This document shows, piece by piece, positions 29,319 to 38,037 of a stretch of DNA of 64,000 nucleotides. This DNA comes from Alphaproteobacteria bacterium 32-64-14 (GTDB lineage Bacteria; Pseudomonadota; Alphaproteobacteria; Caulobacterales; Hyphomonadaceae). Numbering within the stretch: the first letter of the stretch is position 1; each line of letters begins with the position of its first letter. The stretch is taken from NCBI GenBank assembly GCA_002280725.1, contig NCEM01000009.1, positions 88,863-152,862 of the forward strand, in the 5' to 3' direction. A program made the translations under genes and the position numbers. The notes under the pieces were generated by a model. That model saw only the letters and a list, made by a program, of their open reading frames with translations. It was not told where the DNA came from and did not search any database.

Positions 29319-30479
29319 ATGCACAATCAAGAGGCGTTTTCGGCGATCAAGGTCGGTGCGATCATAGTTTCCGCTGGGTCAGGCTCGCGAGCTGGAGAGG
29401 GCGAACCCAAGCAGTATCGCCTCCTTGGCGGCAAGCCTGTGCTCGTGTGGTCCGTTCTGGCTATGCTGCAGCGCAACGAAATTGCCGCGGTGGTCGTTTG
29501 CGTTTCTGTCGGCGGCGTGGCCCAGGCGCAGGCCATCCTGCCCAACTCGCCGCGAGTCATCGTCGTCGAGGGCGGAAAAACCCGCACCGACTCGGTCCGC
29601 GCCGGCCTCCGCGCGCTTCAGCCGCACGCGCCCGATAGCGTCCTGATCCACGACGCGGCCCGCCCTGGCCTCAGCCAGACCGTCCTGCAGGAGCTTCTTG
29701 CCGCGCTGTCCGGCGCCGATGCGGCGGCGCCCGCCCTGCCCGTCGCCGACGCCCTGAAGGACCGGTCCGGCCCCAGCCTGCGCTCGGTCGACCGTGACCA
29801 TCTCGTGCGGGTCCAGACGCCACAGGCCTTCCGCTGGAATGTCATCACCCGCGCCTACGAAACAGCGGCTAGCTCCGCCGTCGATGATCTTGCTCTCGTC
29901 GAAGCCTCCGGCGCGAAAGTGGTGCTGACGCCGGGCCGGGCGGAGCTTATGAAGATCACCTATCCGGAGGATTTCGCGGTGGCCGAGAAACTGATCGCTG
30001 GCCCCACGATGCGTGTCGGCACGGGTTTCGATGTCCACGGCTTCGAGCCCGGCGACGCCGTCATCCTGTGTGGCGTCCGCGTCCCCCACACAAAGAAGCT
30101 GGAAGGGCACTCAGACGCAGACGCCGCCTGGCACGCGCTGACCGACGCCATCCTTGGCGCGCTGGCGCTGGGCGACATCGGCGATCACTTCCCGCCCTCC
30201 GACCCGCAATGGAAGGGCGCGGCCTCGGTCAAATTCCTGCGGCACGCCGTGAAACTGGCGAACGACCGTGGCTTCCACGTCGCCAACGCAGACATCACGA
30301 TCCTCGCCGAACGTCCCAAGATCTCGCCCCACAAGGAAGCGATGCGCCAAGCCACTGCCGGAGCTATGGGCGTCTCACCGGAAGTGGTCAGCGTGAAAGC
30401 AACCACCACCGAAAAGCTTGGCTTTGTCGGTCGCGAAGAAGGCATCGCGGTGCAGGCGACAGTGTTGCTGTCCCGCTAG
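29319..30479 (+). CDS. ispDF: Bifunctional IspD/IspF, isoprenoid (MEP) pathway
   Basis: A 386-residue fusion. The IspD half (about 1-225) makes CDP-methylerythritol from MEP and CTP: IIVSAGSGSRAGEGEPKQYR is the CTP-binding loop, with HDAARPGLS and RVQTPQAFRW later. The IspF half (about 228-386) forms the cyclodiphosphate: RVGTGFDVHGFEPG holds the metal-binding Asp and His, LEGHSDADAAWHALTDAILG the active site, and KATTTEKLGFVGREEGI the C-terminal motif. The start at 29319 is preceded by AAGG; a longer frame from 29256 is unlikely. The fusion is typical of alphaproteobacteria. pncC follows after 14 bases. Confidence 0.97.
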   Translation: MHNQEAFSAIKVGAIIVSAGSGSRAGEGEPKQYRLLGGKPVLVWSVLAMLQRNEIAAVVVCVSVGGVAQAQAILPNSPRVIVVEGGKTRTDSVRAGLRALQPHAPDSVLIHDAARPGLSQTVLQELLAALSGADAAAPALPVADALKDRSGPSLRSVDRDHLVRVQTPQAFRWNVITRAYETAASSAVDDLALVEASGAKVVLTPGRAELMKITYPEDFAVAEKLIAGPTMRVGTGFDVHGFEPGDAVILCGVRVPHTKKLEGHSDADAAWHALTDAILGALALGDIGDHFPPSDPQWKGAASVKFLRHAVKLANDRGFHVANADITILAERPKISPHKEAMRQATAGAMGVSPEVVSVKATTTEKLGFVGREEGIAVQATVLLSR

Positions 30480-30493
30480 GACCGGAGACCGGA

Positions 30494-30985
30494 ATGTTCG
30501 ACGATCAACTCCTCATGCTCGCCCGCCTCACGCTGGACGAAGCACAGCAGCGGCGGCTCAAGATAGCGACGGCGGAAAGCTGCACCGGTGGTCTTATCGC
30601 CGGCCTGCTCACCGAAATCCCCGGCTCGTCCGCCACGGTGGAGCGGGGCTTCGTCGTCTACTCGAACAAGGCCAAGGAAGAGATGCTCGGCGTGCCCGGC
30701 GATCTCATTGCCGATGCGGGCGCGGTGTCGGAGCCAGTGGTCCGCGCCATGGCCGAAGGCGCGCTTCAGGAATCGCGCGCCAATCTCGCGGTCGCTGTCA
30801 CAGGCGTCGCCGGCCCCGGCGGCGGCACGCCGCTCAAGCCTGTGGGTCTCGTGCACCTCGCCGTCGCCCGCGAGAACAAGCCGATCTTCCACCAGGCCAT
30901 GCGCTATGGCGAAATCGGCCGCGACCGCATCCGCCGCGAGACAATCGCGACCGCGCTCGAAATGCTGCGCAAGATGATGAGCTAG
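30494..30985 (+). CDS. pncC: CinA C-terminal-domain protein / nicotinamide-nucleotide amidohydrolase
   Basis: A 163-residue stand-alone CinA C-terminal domain, which deamidates NMN to nicotinate mononucleotide in the pyridine-nucleotide cycle. The motifs TAESCTGGLIAGLLTEIPGS, GFVVYSNKAKEEMLGVP and VAVTGVAGPGGGTPLKPVGL are the family's active-site blocks. The start ATG at 30494 has GGAG upstream. The gene sits 14 bases after ispDF, probably in one operon. It is convergent with the next, repeat-containing gene. Confidence 0.94.
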   Translation: MFDDQLLMLARLTLDEAQQRRLKIATAESCTGGLIAGLLTEIPGSSATVERGFVVYSNKAKEEMLGVPGDLIADAGAVSEPVVRAMAEGALQESRANLAVAVTGVAGPGGGTPLKPVGLVHLAVARENKPIFHQAMRYGEIGRDRIRRETIATALEMLRKMMS

Positions 30986-30998
30986 CAGCCGCGCGCCG

Positions 30999-31802
30999 CT
31001 AACAGTCACGCGAGGAGAAAGTCCGTACGTCGGTCACGCGGCCATTGTAGGACGTGAAGCCGATGCAGGCGTCGCCCCGCCCGCGCGCGTCATACCACAG
31101 GTCCCACTGCTGCCCGCCGGACCGGATATTCCGCGCCTTGCGGAATCCTGAGTCAGACAGGGCGCGCTTGGCGTCGTCAACGCTACGGCCCTGCAGGTCG
31201 CGAATGTCCAGCCAGCCGCTACCGCCGCCCCAACCGCCGCCACTCCAGTCGCCATCCGTGCACTCGCCACCGCGGAACTCGCGCACGTCAGAGATCGTGC
31301 CCTTGTACGAGGCGAAGCCGATGCAGTCGCGCCCGCGCGAGTTCGACCATAGATCCCATTGCTGGCCATCGATGCGAACATTGCGTTCTGGCTCGTACCC
31401 ATAGTTGCGCAGGTTACGCTTGCCATCATCAACGCGCATGCCCCGGAGGCCGGAGGGGAAGCCGCTCTGTCCCCATCCGCCGTTCACCACGCCGCAATCG
31501 GCGCCATCGAACGACCGCGTCTCCGTCACCCGGCCCTTGTAGGACGAGAAGCCGACACAGGCATCGCGCGAGCGCGGGTTCGACCAAAGGTCAAACTGCT
31601 GTCCGCTCACGCTGATGTTGCGCGCCTTGCTGTAGCCGGCGCTGGATAGCTGGCGCTTGGCTTCGTCCACGCTCAGGCCATTGATGTCCACACCGTAACC
31701 GTATCCACCGCCCTGGTAGCGATAGTCGCCCGGCTGGGCCAGTGCAGGCAGGGCGGCGCTCAGGGTGGCGGCGCTTAGCATCGCGGCGACCAGGGATTTC
31801 AT
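30999..31802 (-). CDS. Secreted protein with three PASTA-like/WDLW repeat modules
   Basis: A 267-residue exported protein with signal peptide KSLVAAMLSAATLSAALPALAQ, preceded by a strong GGAGGT ribosome site. The mature part is three tandem modules of roughly 75-80 residues. Each begins with a PASTA-like helix segment (GLSVDEAKRQLSSAGYSKAR, GMRVDDGKRNLRNYGYEPER, GRSVDDAKRALSDSGFRKAR), continues with GQQ(F/W)DLW(S/Y) and a cysteine-containing CxGFxSYxGRVT(D/E) strand, and closes with a second cysteine. The modules are joined by Gly/Trp-rich linkers (GDWSGGGWGGGSGW). One disulfide per module is likely. No catalytic motif is seen; a ligand-binding or wall-binding role is possible. No described family is recognised for the whole. 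Confidence 0.85.
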   Translation of the reverse strand: MKSLVAAMLSAATLSAALPALAQPGDYRYQGGGYGYGVDINGLSVDEAKRQLSSAGYSKARNISVSGQQFDLWSNPRSRDACVGFSSYKGRVTETRSFDGADCGVVNGGWGQSGFPSGLRGMRVDDGKRNLRNYGYEPERNVRIDGQQWDLWSNSRGRDCIGFASYKGTISDVREFRGGECTDGDWSGGGWGGGSGWLDIRDLQGRSVDDAKRALSDSGFRKARNIRSGGQQWDLWYDARGRGDACIGFTSYNGRVTDVRTFSSRDC

Positions 31803-32027
31803 GCTCACCTCCATCTCAAGGCGAAAGCGGGCAGCGCGCGGCCCCATCGACATGGAACCTGATCCCCGGAACATGAACTGCGCCTGATCGGGCCTTTCAG
31901 GAATGGAGCTCGCCCCCTACTCGCGACACCCCCGGTCTATGCCTTTGGCCGCCTTCATGCCGCCATGAACGCTGGCAATTTCTGGGGTGAGCCCAGCCGG
32001 AAGAGCCGGGCGCCAAGGGAGATACCG

Positions 32028-32334
32028 ATGCGTCTCGCGCTATTCCTCGCCCCCACCGCTCAAGGGCTCCGGCGACGACAACTGGCGTCCGGACTGCAAT
32101 TTCGAGACGCTGGGCTTCACTTTCGCGGCTTACACCGCGCTACCGCCGGGATCGGACCCGTGAACCACCCTGAAGTGGGTCGCCTTCCAGAAACCGGCCT
32201 ATGACGGCCGGGGCGCGACGGTTGCGACTGAAATCGTGCATGGACCGCTGGCGGGCATCGGCTATGAATGCCGCCTTCATTCGGGTATCGCCGGGTGGAC
32301 GGTTGGTGCGTGCAAGACAGGCTGGATATCGTGA
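32028..32334 (+). pseudogene. Degenerate paralogue of the downstream lipoprotein gene
   Basis: An ATG with GGGAG six bases upstream begins a signal-like MRLALFLAPTA, but the family sequence continues in another frame: PPPLKGSGDDNWRPDCNFET aligns with the live gene's LRLQGEDAPWTPDCDWQS. An in-frame TGA at 32161 interrupts it. The same frame then resumes with family sequence (FQKPAYDGRGA..., YECRLHSGIAGWTVGAC), matching FARPRYDKLGA... and LCRVVRGDAGWSLDSC. About 35-40 residues after the signal peptide appear deleted. The final TGA overlaps the next gene's ATG (TGATG). So this is a dead tandem copy with a deletion/frameshift and a nonsense codon. Confidence 0.8.
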
Positions 32335-32921
32335 TGAATAGACTGGTGTTGTCGGTAGGGCTTCTTGCCCTGTGCGCCTGCGAAAGCGGTCCGGAAGAGG
32401 TTGCCGCGAAAACACCGATCTTTGTCACGGATGACTGCGCGCTGATCGCTGCCGTTGGCCGGGACCAGTACAAGCTCAGCCGCGACGATCCGCCGATGAG
32501 CCTACGCCTCCAGGGCGAGGATGCGCCATGGACCCCGGATTGCGACTGGCAGTCCGTCGGATTCAACCTGGTCGAAGTTCGCGGCCCGGAAGGCGAAGCC
32601 GCAACCGCGAGCTTCAACAAGCTGACCTTTGCGCGCCCGCGCTATGACAAGCTCGGCGCTCTGATCCGCACGTCAGTGACGGCCGATGGCGAAACCACTG
32701 CCGCGCTCTGCCGCGTCGTGCGTGGCGATGCGGGCTGGTCGCTGGATTCCTGCGGCCCCGATCCCAAGCTTACGCAGCCGCGCCCCGTCGCGCCGAGCCC
32801 CGCCGACCAGACGCCGGAAGGCCGCGCGCCTGTTCCGCTTGATGCGCCGCCGGATGCGCTGCGCGACGCCGTCATCCCGACGCCCGATCCGGGCCAGTCG
32901 CCGATCGGCCGCCCGGGCTGA
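32334..32921 (+). CDS. Hypothetical lipoprotein, intact member of a tandem pair
   Basis: A 195-residue exported protein. Its signal NRLVLSVGLLALCACESG has a cysteine in a plausible lipobox (LCAC). The conserved core has Cys pairs in TDDCALIAAVG/TPDCDWQSVGF and AALCRVVRG/LDSCGPDP, joined by LTFARPRYDKLGALIRTSV. The C-terminal 55 residues are Pro-rich and low-complexity. The ATG overlaps the TGA of the degenerate copy upstream, so it was probably once translated as the second gene of a pair. Function unknown. It is convergent with the Coq10-like gene, separated by a 17-base tandem duplication. Confidence 0.82.
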   Translation: MNRLVLSVGLLALCACESGPEEVAAKTPIFVTDDCALIAAVGRDQYKLSRDDPPMSLRLQGEDAPWTPDCDWQSVGFNLVEVRGPEGEAATASFNKLTFARPRYDKLGALIRTSVTADGETTAALCRVVRGDAGWSLDSCGPDPKLTQPRPVAPSPADQTPEGRAPVPLDAPPDALRDAVIPTPDPGQSPIGRPG

Positions 32922-32946
32922 TCGCTCAGCTGGGCTGATCGCTCAG
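32915..32946. repeat. Tandem duplication at the stop codons of convergent genes
   Basis: GGGCTGATCGCTCAG occurs at 32915-32929 and again at 32932-32946. The first copy contains the lipoprotein gene's TGA and the second overlaps the Coq10-like gene's stop on the other strand. Confidence 0.85.
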
Positions 32947-33398
32947 GCGGCAGCGCCCGCGTAGCGGCGGGCGGCTTCCTTCACGAACGCATCGATCACG
33001 CGCTTCACGGCGTAGGCCTTGTTGGCGTCGGCCAGCGTCTGCAAGACGAAGTTGCGAAACTCGAACTCGATCGAGAACTCCACACGCGATCCCTCGCCGC
33101 CCGGCGCGAACCGCCACGTATTGCGCAGCTTGCGGAACGGCCCACGGACCAGCGAAACGTCGATTGCAAACCCTTCCCGGCGCGCATCGACATCCGTGAC
33201 AAACGTCTCGCTGAAGCCCTTGAAGCCAACGCTCGCCTCGGCGTGGCACTGCATGCGGCCGTCGCTCTCGCGCCTGTCCGACACCTGCAGCGCCTTGATC
33301 CACGGAATGAATTCGGGATAGCGCGCAACGTCGGATGCAAGCTCGAACAGATCTTCGGGCCGATACGGCAGTTGAAGCGTCTCGCGATGCGTCGTCAC
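32943..33398 (-). CDS. Coq10/RatA-like START-domain protein
   Basis: A 151-residue SRPBCC (START-like) protein. The GTG start gives TTHRETLQLPYRPEDLFELA; it follows the lipA stop after one base. The motifs VARYPEFIPWIKALQV, FVTDVDARREG, VRGPFRKLRNTWRFAPG and VEFSIEFEFRN are those of Coq10-type ubiquinone-binding proteins. The family is known to bind ubiquinone and support respiration in mitochondria; the bacterial members are often called RatA, a name from one E. coli report. Coupling to lipA and nearness to pdh genes is a conserved alphaproteobacterial arrangement and favours the respiratory role. Confidence 0.92.
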   Translation of the reverse strand: MTTHRETLQLPYRPEDLFELASDVARYPEFIPWIKALQVSDRRESDGRMQCHAEASVGFKGFSETFVTDVDARREGFAIDVSLVRGPFRKLRNTWRFAPGGEGSRVEFSIEFEFRNFVLQTLADANKAYAVKRVIDAFVKEAARRYAGAAA

Positions 33399-33399
33399 G

Positions 33400-34362
33400 C
33401 TACCGCCTCGCCAGCTGTACCTCGCGCGCTTGGCGCAGCTTCGCGAAATCCTCATCCGCGTGATAGCTCGACCGCGTCAGCGGGGATGCAGACACCAGCA
33501 GGAAGCCTTTCGATTTCGCGATGGTCTCCAGTGTCGCAAACTCGTCGGGTGTCACGAACCGATCAACCGCCGCATGCTTGCGCGTAGGTTGCAGGTACTG
33601 GCCGATGGTCAGAAAGTCGACGCCGGCGGACCGCATGTCGTCCATCACCTGCATGACCTCTTCCTTCGCCTCGCCCAGTCCAACCATGAGTCCAGACTTG
33701 GTGAACTGCGAAGGATCGCGTTCCTTCACCCGCTCAAGCAGGCGAAGCGAATGATAGTAACGCGAGCCCGGCCGAATGGTCAGGTAAAGTCGCGGCACGG
33801 TTTCAAGGTTGTGGTTGAACACGTCTGGCTTGGCGTCGATCACGACGTTCGCGGCATCGCCCTTGCGCAGGAAGTCCGGCGTCAGGATCTCGATGGTCGC
33901 TTTCGGCGCCGCCGCACGTATCGCGCGCACCACGGCGGCGAAATGCTCCGCCCCGCCATCGGCGAGGTCGTCGCGGTCCACCGAGGTGATCACCACATGG
34001 CCAAGGCCCATGGCGGCCACCGTCTCGCCCACGCGGCGCGGTTCATCGGCGTCGAGCGCTGCGGGCATCCCCGTGCGCACGTTGCAGAACGAGCAGGCGC
34101 GCGTGCACGTGTCGCCCATGATCATCAGGGTGGCGTGCTTCTTGGTCCAGCACTCGCCGATATTGGGGCAGCTGGCCTCCTCGCAGACAGTCACCAGTTT
34201 CGCGTTGCGCACGAGTTCGCGGGTCTCGAGGTATCCCGCGCTGGTGGGGGCTTTCACCCGAATCCACGGCGGCTTGCGCAGCAGGGGCGTGTCCTCGCGA
34301 CCCTGCTTCTCGGGGTGGCGGGGGCGCTCCCCCTTGTCCTTATGGTCCAGTAGTGTGGGCAT
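33400..34362 (-). CDS. lipA: Lipoyl synthase
   Basis: A 320-residue radical-SAM enzyme that inserts two sulfurs into protein-bound octanoate, making the lipoyl cofactor of PDH and related complexes. Both [4Fe-4S] sites are visible: the auxiliary cluster [12 protein letters not shown] (Cys60, 65, 71) and the radical-SAM motif CTRACSFC (Cys86, 90, 93). The C-terminal auxiliary ligand is the serine in LTRSSYHAD. The start [20 protein letters not shown] is normal. Its product would lipoylate PdhB and PdhC encoded 4-7 kb away. Confidence 0.97.
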   Translation of the reverse strand: MPTLLDHKDKGERPRHPEKQGREDTPLLRKPPWIRVKAPTSAGYLETRELVRNAKLVTVCEEASCPNIGECWTKKHATLMIMGDTCTRACSFCNVRTGMPAALDADEPRRVGETVAAMGLGHVVITSVDRDDLADGGAEHFAAVVRAIRAAAPKATIEILTPDFLRKGDAANVVIDAKPDVFNHNLETVPRLYLTIRPGSRYYHSLRLLERVKERDPSQFTKSGLMVGLGEAKEEVMQVMDDMRSAGVDFLTIGQYLQPTRKHAAVDRFVTPDEFATLETIAKSKGFLLVSASPLTRSSYHADEDFAKLRQAREVQLARR

Positions 34363-34506
34363 AACCGCCTGTTACCCTGCTTTGCCGCACTGCGAAATCA
34401 GGTTTCCCGGGTCGCCGCATCCAGCGTTTGTGCTTTCCGGGCCACCGTCTATATTAACACCAAGAAATATAAGAGCGCTGAGGGGCGCCCAAGGGAGGTT
34501 GTCTCG

Positions 34507-36102
34507 ATGGCGTCTTTGCGCTCCGCCTATGATCCTCGCAATGCCGAAACCGGCGTGTTCACCGCTTTGCTTGCGGCGCGCAAGGAATATGGGGGCAAGA
34601 AGATCGTTCTGCACGATGCAGACGACCGGAAATTGTCCTACGACGACATCATTCGCGCCGCCTTCGCGCTGGGCTCCGCCCTCAAGAAGGGCACCCGCAA
34701 GGGCGAGGCGGTTGGCGTCATGCTGCCAACGGGCGCGGGCGCGATCATCACCTTCTTCGCCGTGAACGCCTATGGCCGCGTGCCGGCCATGCTCAACTTC
34801 TCCGCCGGCTCCCGCAACGTGCGCGCGGCCCTTAAGGCAGCGCAGGTCCAGCGCATCATCACGGCCCGCGCCTTCATCGAAAAAGCCGAGCTGCACGAAC
34901 TGATCGGCGACCTGAAGTCGGACGCCGAGTTCATCTACCTCGAGGACGTTCGCGCAGGCCTCGGCACGAAGCAGAAAGCCGCCGGTGCTCTTGGCCCCGT
35001 CGCGCCGTGGATGTTCACCTCCTCGCCCAATTTCGACGAGCCGGCCGTAATCCTGTTCACCTCGGGCACCGAGGGCGATCCCAAGGGCGTCGTCCTCTCC
35101 CATCGCAACATCGTCGCGAACATCCATCAGATCCTCGCGCACGTGCCGGAGGCGCTCGGCCTCGACGACGTGCTGTTCAATCCGCTGCCGACCTTCCACT
35201 GCTTCGGCCTCACGGCCGGCGCGCTGCTGCCTCTGCTCGGCGGCATGAAGTCGGTGCTGCATCCCTCGCCGCTGCAGACCAAGATCATTCCCAAGCGCGT
35301 GGAAGAAACCGGCGCGACCATCCTGTTCGCCACTGACACCTTCCTCAACCAGTACATCCGCGCCTGCCAGGGTGATGAGCTGGGCAAGCTGCGCTTCGCC
35401 GTCTGCGGAGCTGAGCGTGTCCGCGATGAAACGCGCCAGCTGGTACGCCGCCGCTTCAACGTGGAGCTGCTGGAGGGCTATGGCGCAACCGAGGCCTCGC
35501 CCGTGATCGCCGTCAACCAGCCGGGCCATAACCGTCCCGGTACAGTGGGCCGCATGCTTCCCGGCATGGAAGCAAGGTTTGAAGACGTGCCCGGCATCAC
35601 AAAGGGCGGCCGCATGCTCGTGCGCGGCCCCAACGTGATGCGCGGATATCTGTCTCCCGCGCGCCCCGGCGAACTCCAGCCACCTACAGATGGCTGGCAC
35701 GATACCGGCGACGTCGTCTCGATGGATGAAGAGGGCTACGCCACCATCAAGGGCCGTCTCAAGCGCTTCGCCAAGATCGGCGGTGAGATGGTGTCCCTCG
35801 CAGTCGCAGAGAACTGCGCCTCAACGCTGTGGCGCGAGCACGATCACGCCGCCGCCGTCCTGCCCGACAAGCGCAAGGGCGAGCAGATCGTTCTGCTCAC
35901 CACTTTCCCGAAAGCAGACCGCAGCGATCTGCAACGCTGGGCTCAGGATCACGGCGTCAACGAGCTGTCGCTCCCGCGCAAGATCTTCCAGGTGAAGGCG
36001 ATCCCCGTGCTCGGCACCGGCAAGATGGACATCGGCGCCGTCCAGAAACTCGCCGCCGACATGGCCGCCCGCGCCGAAGCAGGAACGCAGGCGGCGGAGT
36101 AG
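34507..36102 (+). CDS. Acyl-CoA/acyl-ACP synthetase (ANL family, Aas-like)
   Basis: A 531-residue adenylating enzyme. P-loop LFTSGTEGDPKGVVLSH, A5 YGATEASPV, hinge GRLKRFAKIGGEMVSLA, and C-terminal catalytic lysine region VLGTGKMDIG. The (K/R)FAKIGGEMVSL segment resembles the acyl-ACP synthetase half of Aas (2-acylglycerophosphoethanolamine acyltransferase/acyl-ACP synthetase) more than ordinary fatty acyl-CoA ligases, so it may recycle fatty acids into phospholipid. No acyltransferase domain is attached. The ATG has GGGAGG upstream. It stands alone between the divergent lipA and the convergent lpdA, breaking the otherwise conserved pdh-lipA arrangement. A large palindromic element begins one base after its stop codon. 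Confidence 0.88.
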   Translation: MASLRSAYDPRNAETGVFTALLAARKEYGGKKIVLHDADDRKLSYDDIIRAAFALGSALKKGTRKGEAVGVMLPTGAGAIITFFAVNAYGRVPAMLNFSAGSRNVRAALKAAQVQRIITARAFIEKAELHELIGDLKSDAEFIYLEDVRAGLGTKQKAAGALGPVAPWMFTSSPNFDEPAVILFTSGTEGDPKGVVLSHRNIVANIHQILAHVPEALGLDDVLFNPLPTFHCFGLTAGALLPLLGGMKSVLHPSPLQTKIIPKRVEETGATILFATDTFLNQYIRACQGDELGKLRFAVCGAERVRDETRQLVRRRFNVELLEGYGATEASPVIAVNQPGHNRPGTVGRMLPGMEARFEDVPGITKGGRMLVRGPNVMRGYLSPARPGELQPPTDGWHDTGDVVSMDEEGYATIKGRLKRFAKIGGEMVSLAVAENCASTLWREHDHAAAVLPDKRKGEQIVLLTTFPKADRSDLQRWAQDHGVNELSLPRKIFQVKAIPVLGTGKMDIGAVQKLAADMAARAEAGTQAAE

Positions 36103-36103
36103 G

Positions 36104-36209
36104 TCTCTGGACCGCCGGGCCCCCGCCCGGCAATCGCGGCGAAGCCGCGACATCAGTGTCGCACCGCTAACGCGACGCGCTGCCGGGCGGGGGCCCGGCG
36201 GTCCAGAGA
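36104..36209. repeat. Palindromic element, family 1, complete copy
   Basis: Two perfect 29-base arms (beginning TCTCTGGACCGCC) face each other at 36104-36132 and 36181-36209. An inner hairpin TCGCGGC-GAA-GCCGCGA lies at about 36134-36150. The left arm starts one base after the synthetase TAG; the right arm ends at the base before the lpdA stop codon on the other strand. A related one-armed copy lies at 57179. It may serve as a terminator for both convergent genes. Confidence 0.9.
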
Positions 36210-37573
36210 TCAGATATGCAGCGGCCGCCCATAGGCGGCGAGCACGCTCTCGTGCATCATCTCGCTCAGCGTCGGGTGCGGGAACACCGTCTCCATCAGC
36301 TCCGCCTCCGTCAGCTCGCCCTGACGCGCGATGGCGGCTCGCCGGTCTCGGCGTCGAAGATTGTCTTCACGATGCCTTCCGGCTCGCCCAGCGCAATGGC
36401 CTTGCCATTGCCCATGAACGGGAACTTGCCGACTTTCAGCTTCTTGCCCGTCTTCTTTGCCGCCTCTTCCGTCAGCCCAACGCTCGCCACCTGCGGATGT
36501 GAGTAGGTGCAGCCCGGCACGTTCCATGGATCGAACTTGTGCTTCGGCGCCTGTCCCGCGATGCCCTCAACAACGATCACGCCCTCATGCATCGCCTTGT
36601 GCGCCAGCCACGGTGGCCCGGTGACATCGCCAATCGCATACAGCCCCGGCACGTTCGTCTTGCCGAAGCCATCCGTCACGATGTGCGTCTTCTCGACCTT
36701 CACACCCAGCGCCTCGAGCCCAATGTTTTCGACATTGCCCACGATGCCGATGGCGAGGATCACCTTGTCCGCCTTCAGCGTCTGCGCGCCGTCTTTCGCC
36801 GCGATCTCCGCCGTCGCCACGCCCTTGTCGACCTTCAGCGACTTCACCTGCGCCGACGTCAGGAACTTGATCCCCTGCTTGCCCAGCTGCTTCAGCATGA
36901 AGGCGGAAATCTCCGCGTCCTCCACCGGCAGGATGCGATCCATCGCCTCCACCACCGTCACCTCCGCGCCCAGCGTGCGATAGAAACTCGCGAACTCGAT
37001 CCCGATGGCGCCCGAGCCGATCACCAGCAGGGTCTTCGGCATTTCGGTCGGCACCATCGCCTCGCGATACGCCCACACCGTCTTGCCATCGACCTTCAGC
37101 CCGATGTCCGGCAATTCCCGCGCCCGCGCGCCCGTCGCCAGCATCACATTCTTCGCGGTGTAGATCCCCTCGCCCTTGCCCTTCTCGACAATCACCTTCG
37201 GCGCAGGCGAGCCCTTCTCCAGCCGCGCCGTGCCGACCAGCACATCGATCTTGTGCTTCTTCATCAGGAACGTGACGCCATTGGAAAGCTGCTGCGCCAC
37301 GCCCCGCGAACGCTTCACGACGCCATCGAGAAGCACCTTCGGGTTCTCGACGGAGAGCCCATAATCCTTCGCGTGCGTGATGAGGTGAAACACCTCGCTC
37401 GACCGCAGCAACGCCTTCGTCGGAATGCACCCCCAGTTGAGGCAGATCCCGCCCAACTCCGCCCGCTCTACGATGGCTGTCTTCATGCCGAGCTGTGACG
37501 CCCTTATGGCGGCGACATACCCGCCGGGGCCTGAGCCGATGATGATGAGGTCGTAGGATTTGGCGTCAGTCAT
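36210..37573 (-). pseudogene. lpdA: Dihydrolipoamide dehydrogenase (E3), frameshifted
   Basis: E3 re-oxidises dihydrolipoyl groups of PDH. The N-terminal 405 or so residues look normal: FAD motif IIGSGPGGYVAA, redox pair Cys44-Cys49 in GGICLNWGCIPTKAL, NAD site LVIGSGAIGIEFASF. After KTIFDAETGE the frame goes on for only about ten residues and stops. In the next frame, AIARQGELTEAELMETVFPH and then TLSEMMHESVLAAYGRPLHI follow, the normal C-terminus with the catalytic His-Glu pair. The expected LLGAH...ELIQGY block (about 18 residues) is missing, so roughly 50 bases are deleted at about 36338-36345. As read, no active E3 can be made. A real deletion or an assembly error are both possible. Its ATG overlaps the upstream gene's TGA (TGATG). 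Confidence 0.85.
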
Positions 37574-38037
37574 CAGATGTCTCGCGTAACTTCAACTGCC
37601 ACCCAGTGCGTCGCACTCGGTTGAGGAATAAAGGCTAACGATTGCCAGCAATCGCTTTTTTCAGTCCCAACATGATTGCCGCATCGGCAGACACGGTTAG
37701 GCCCATCACACCCGTCAAGGCCGCAGCATCCGTTCAGTCGATCGCCGTGAGGTGACCGGTCGACAAACCCAAATAGATCGTCGAGATTCATCCAGACTTG
37801 CGGCACGAACCGCAGAGGGGGTGGCGGCCCACGCTCCACGTATGCCCACGGCTCACGCGACAGGAACGCTTCGCCACGCGGCATGATCGGCTCTGTGGGT
37901 CCGGCCTGGGGTTTAAGTCCCGCACCGTTGCAATGATCAAGGACCAAGACTTCTCGACTAATCTCGGCTCCGCATTCCGAACAAGCCAACAATGCGCGTC
38001 GACCCGCGAGTTGCTCGTAGGTCAGGCGCGCACTCAC
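37573..38037 (-). CDS. Cys-rich hypothetical protein inserted between pdhC and lpdA
   Basis: A 154-residue cytoplasmic protein with a GTG start overlapping the pdhC stop (GTGA) and a stop overlapping the lpdA start. It has a CSECG pair near residue 20, DHCNG, and a C-terminal block [18 protein letters not shown] followed by SDCW. The cysteine spacing suggests one or two zinc sites. Similar GCCG-x2-G-x-DG-x-NR-x-C blocks occur in small bacterial proteins of unknown function. It is not a known PDH component, yet it is translated as part of the operon. Confidence 0.82.
   Translation of the reverse strand: MSARLTYEQLAGRRALLACSECGAEISREVLVLDHCNGAGLKPQAGPTEPIMPRGEAFLSREPWAYVERGPPPPLRFVPQVWMNLDDLFGFVDRSPHGDRLNGCCGLDGCDGPNRVCRCGNHVGTEKSDCWQSLAFIPQPSATHWVAVEVTRDI

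Noticed and set aside
32161-32163. In-frame TGA as a selenocysteine codon in the upstream lipoprotein copy
   Set aside because: The signal peptide of that copy is also in a different frame and part of the family core is missing, so a pseudogene explains it better; no SECIS element is seen.
36311-36345. Programmed ribosomal frameshift in lpdA
   Set aside because: No slippery run is seen at the junction and about 18 conserved residues are missing, which frameshifting cannot restore.
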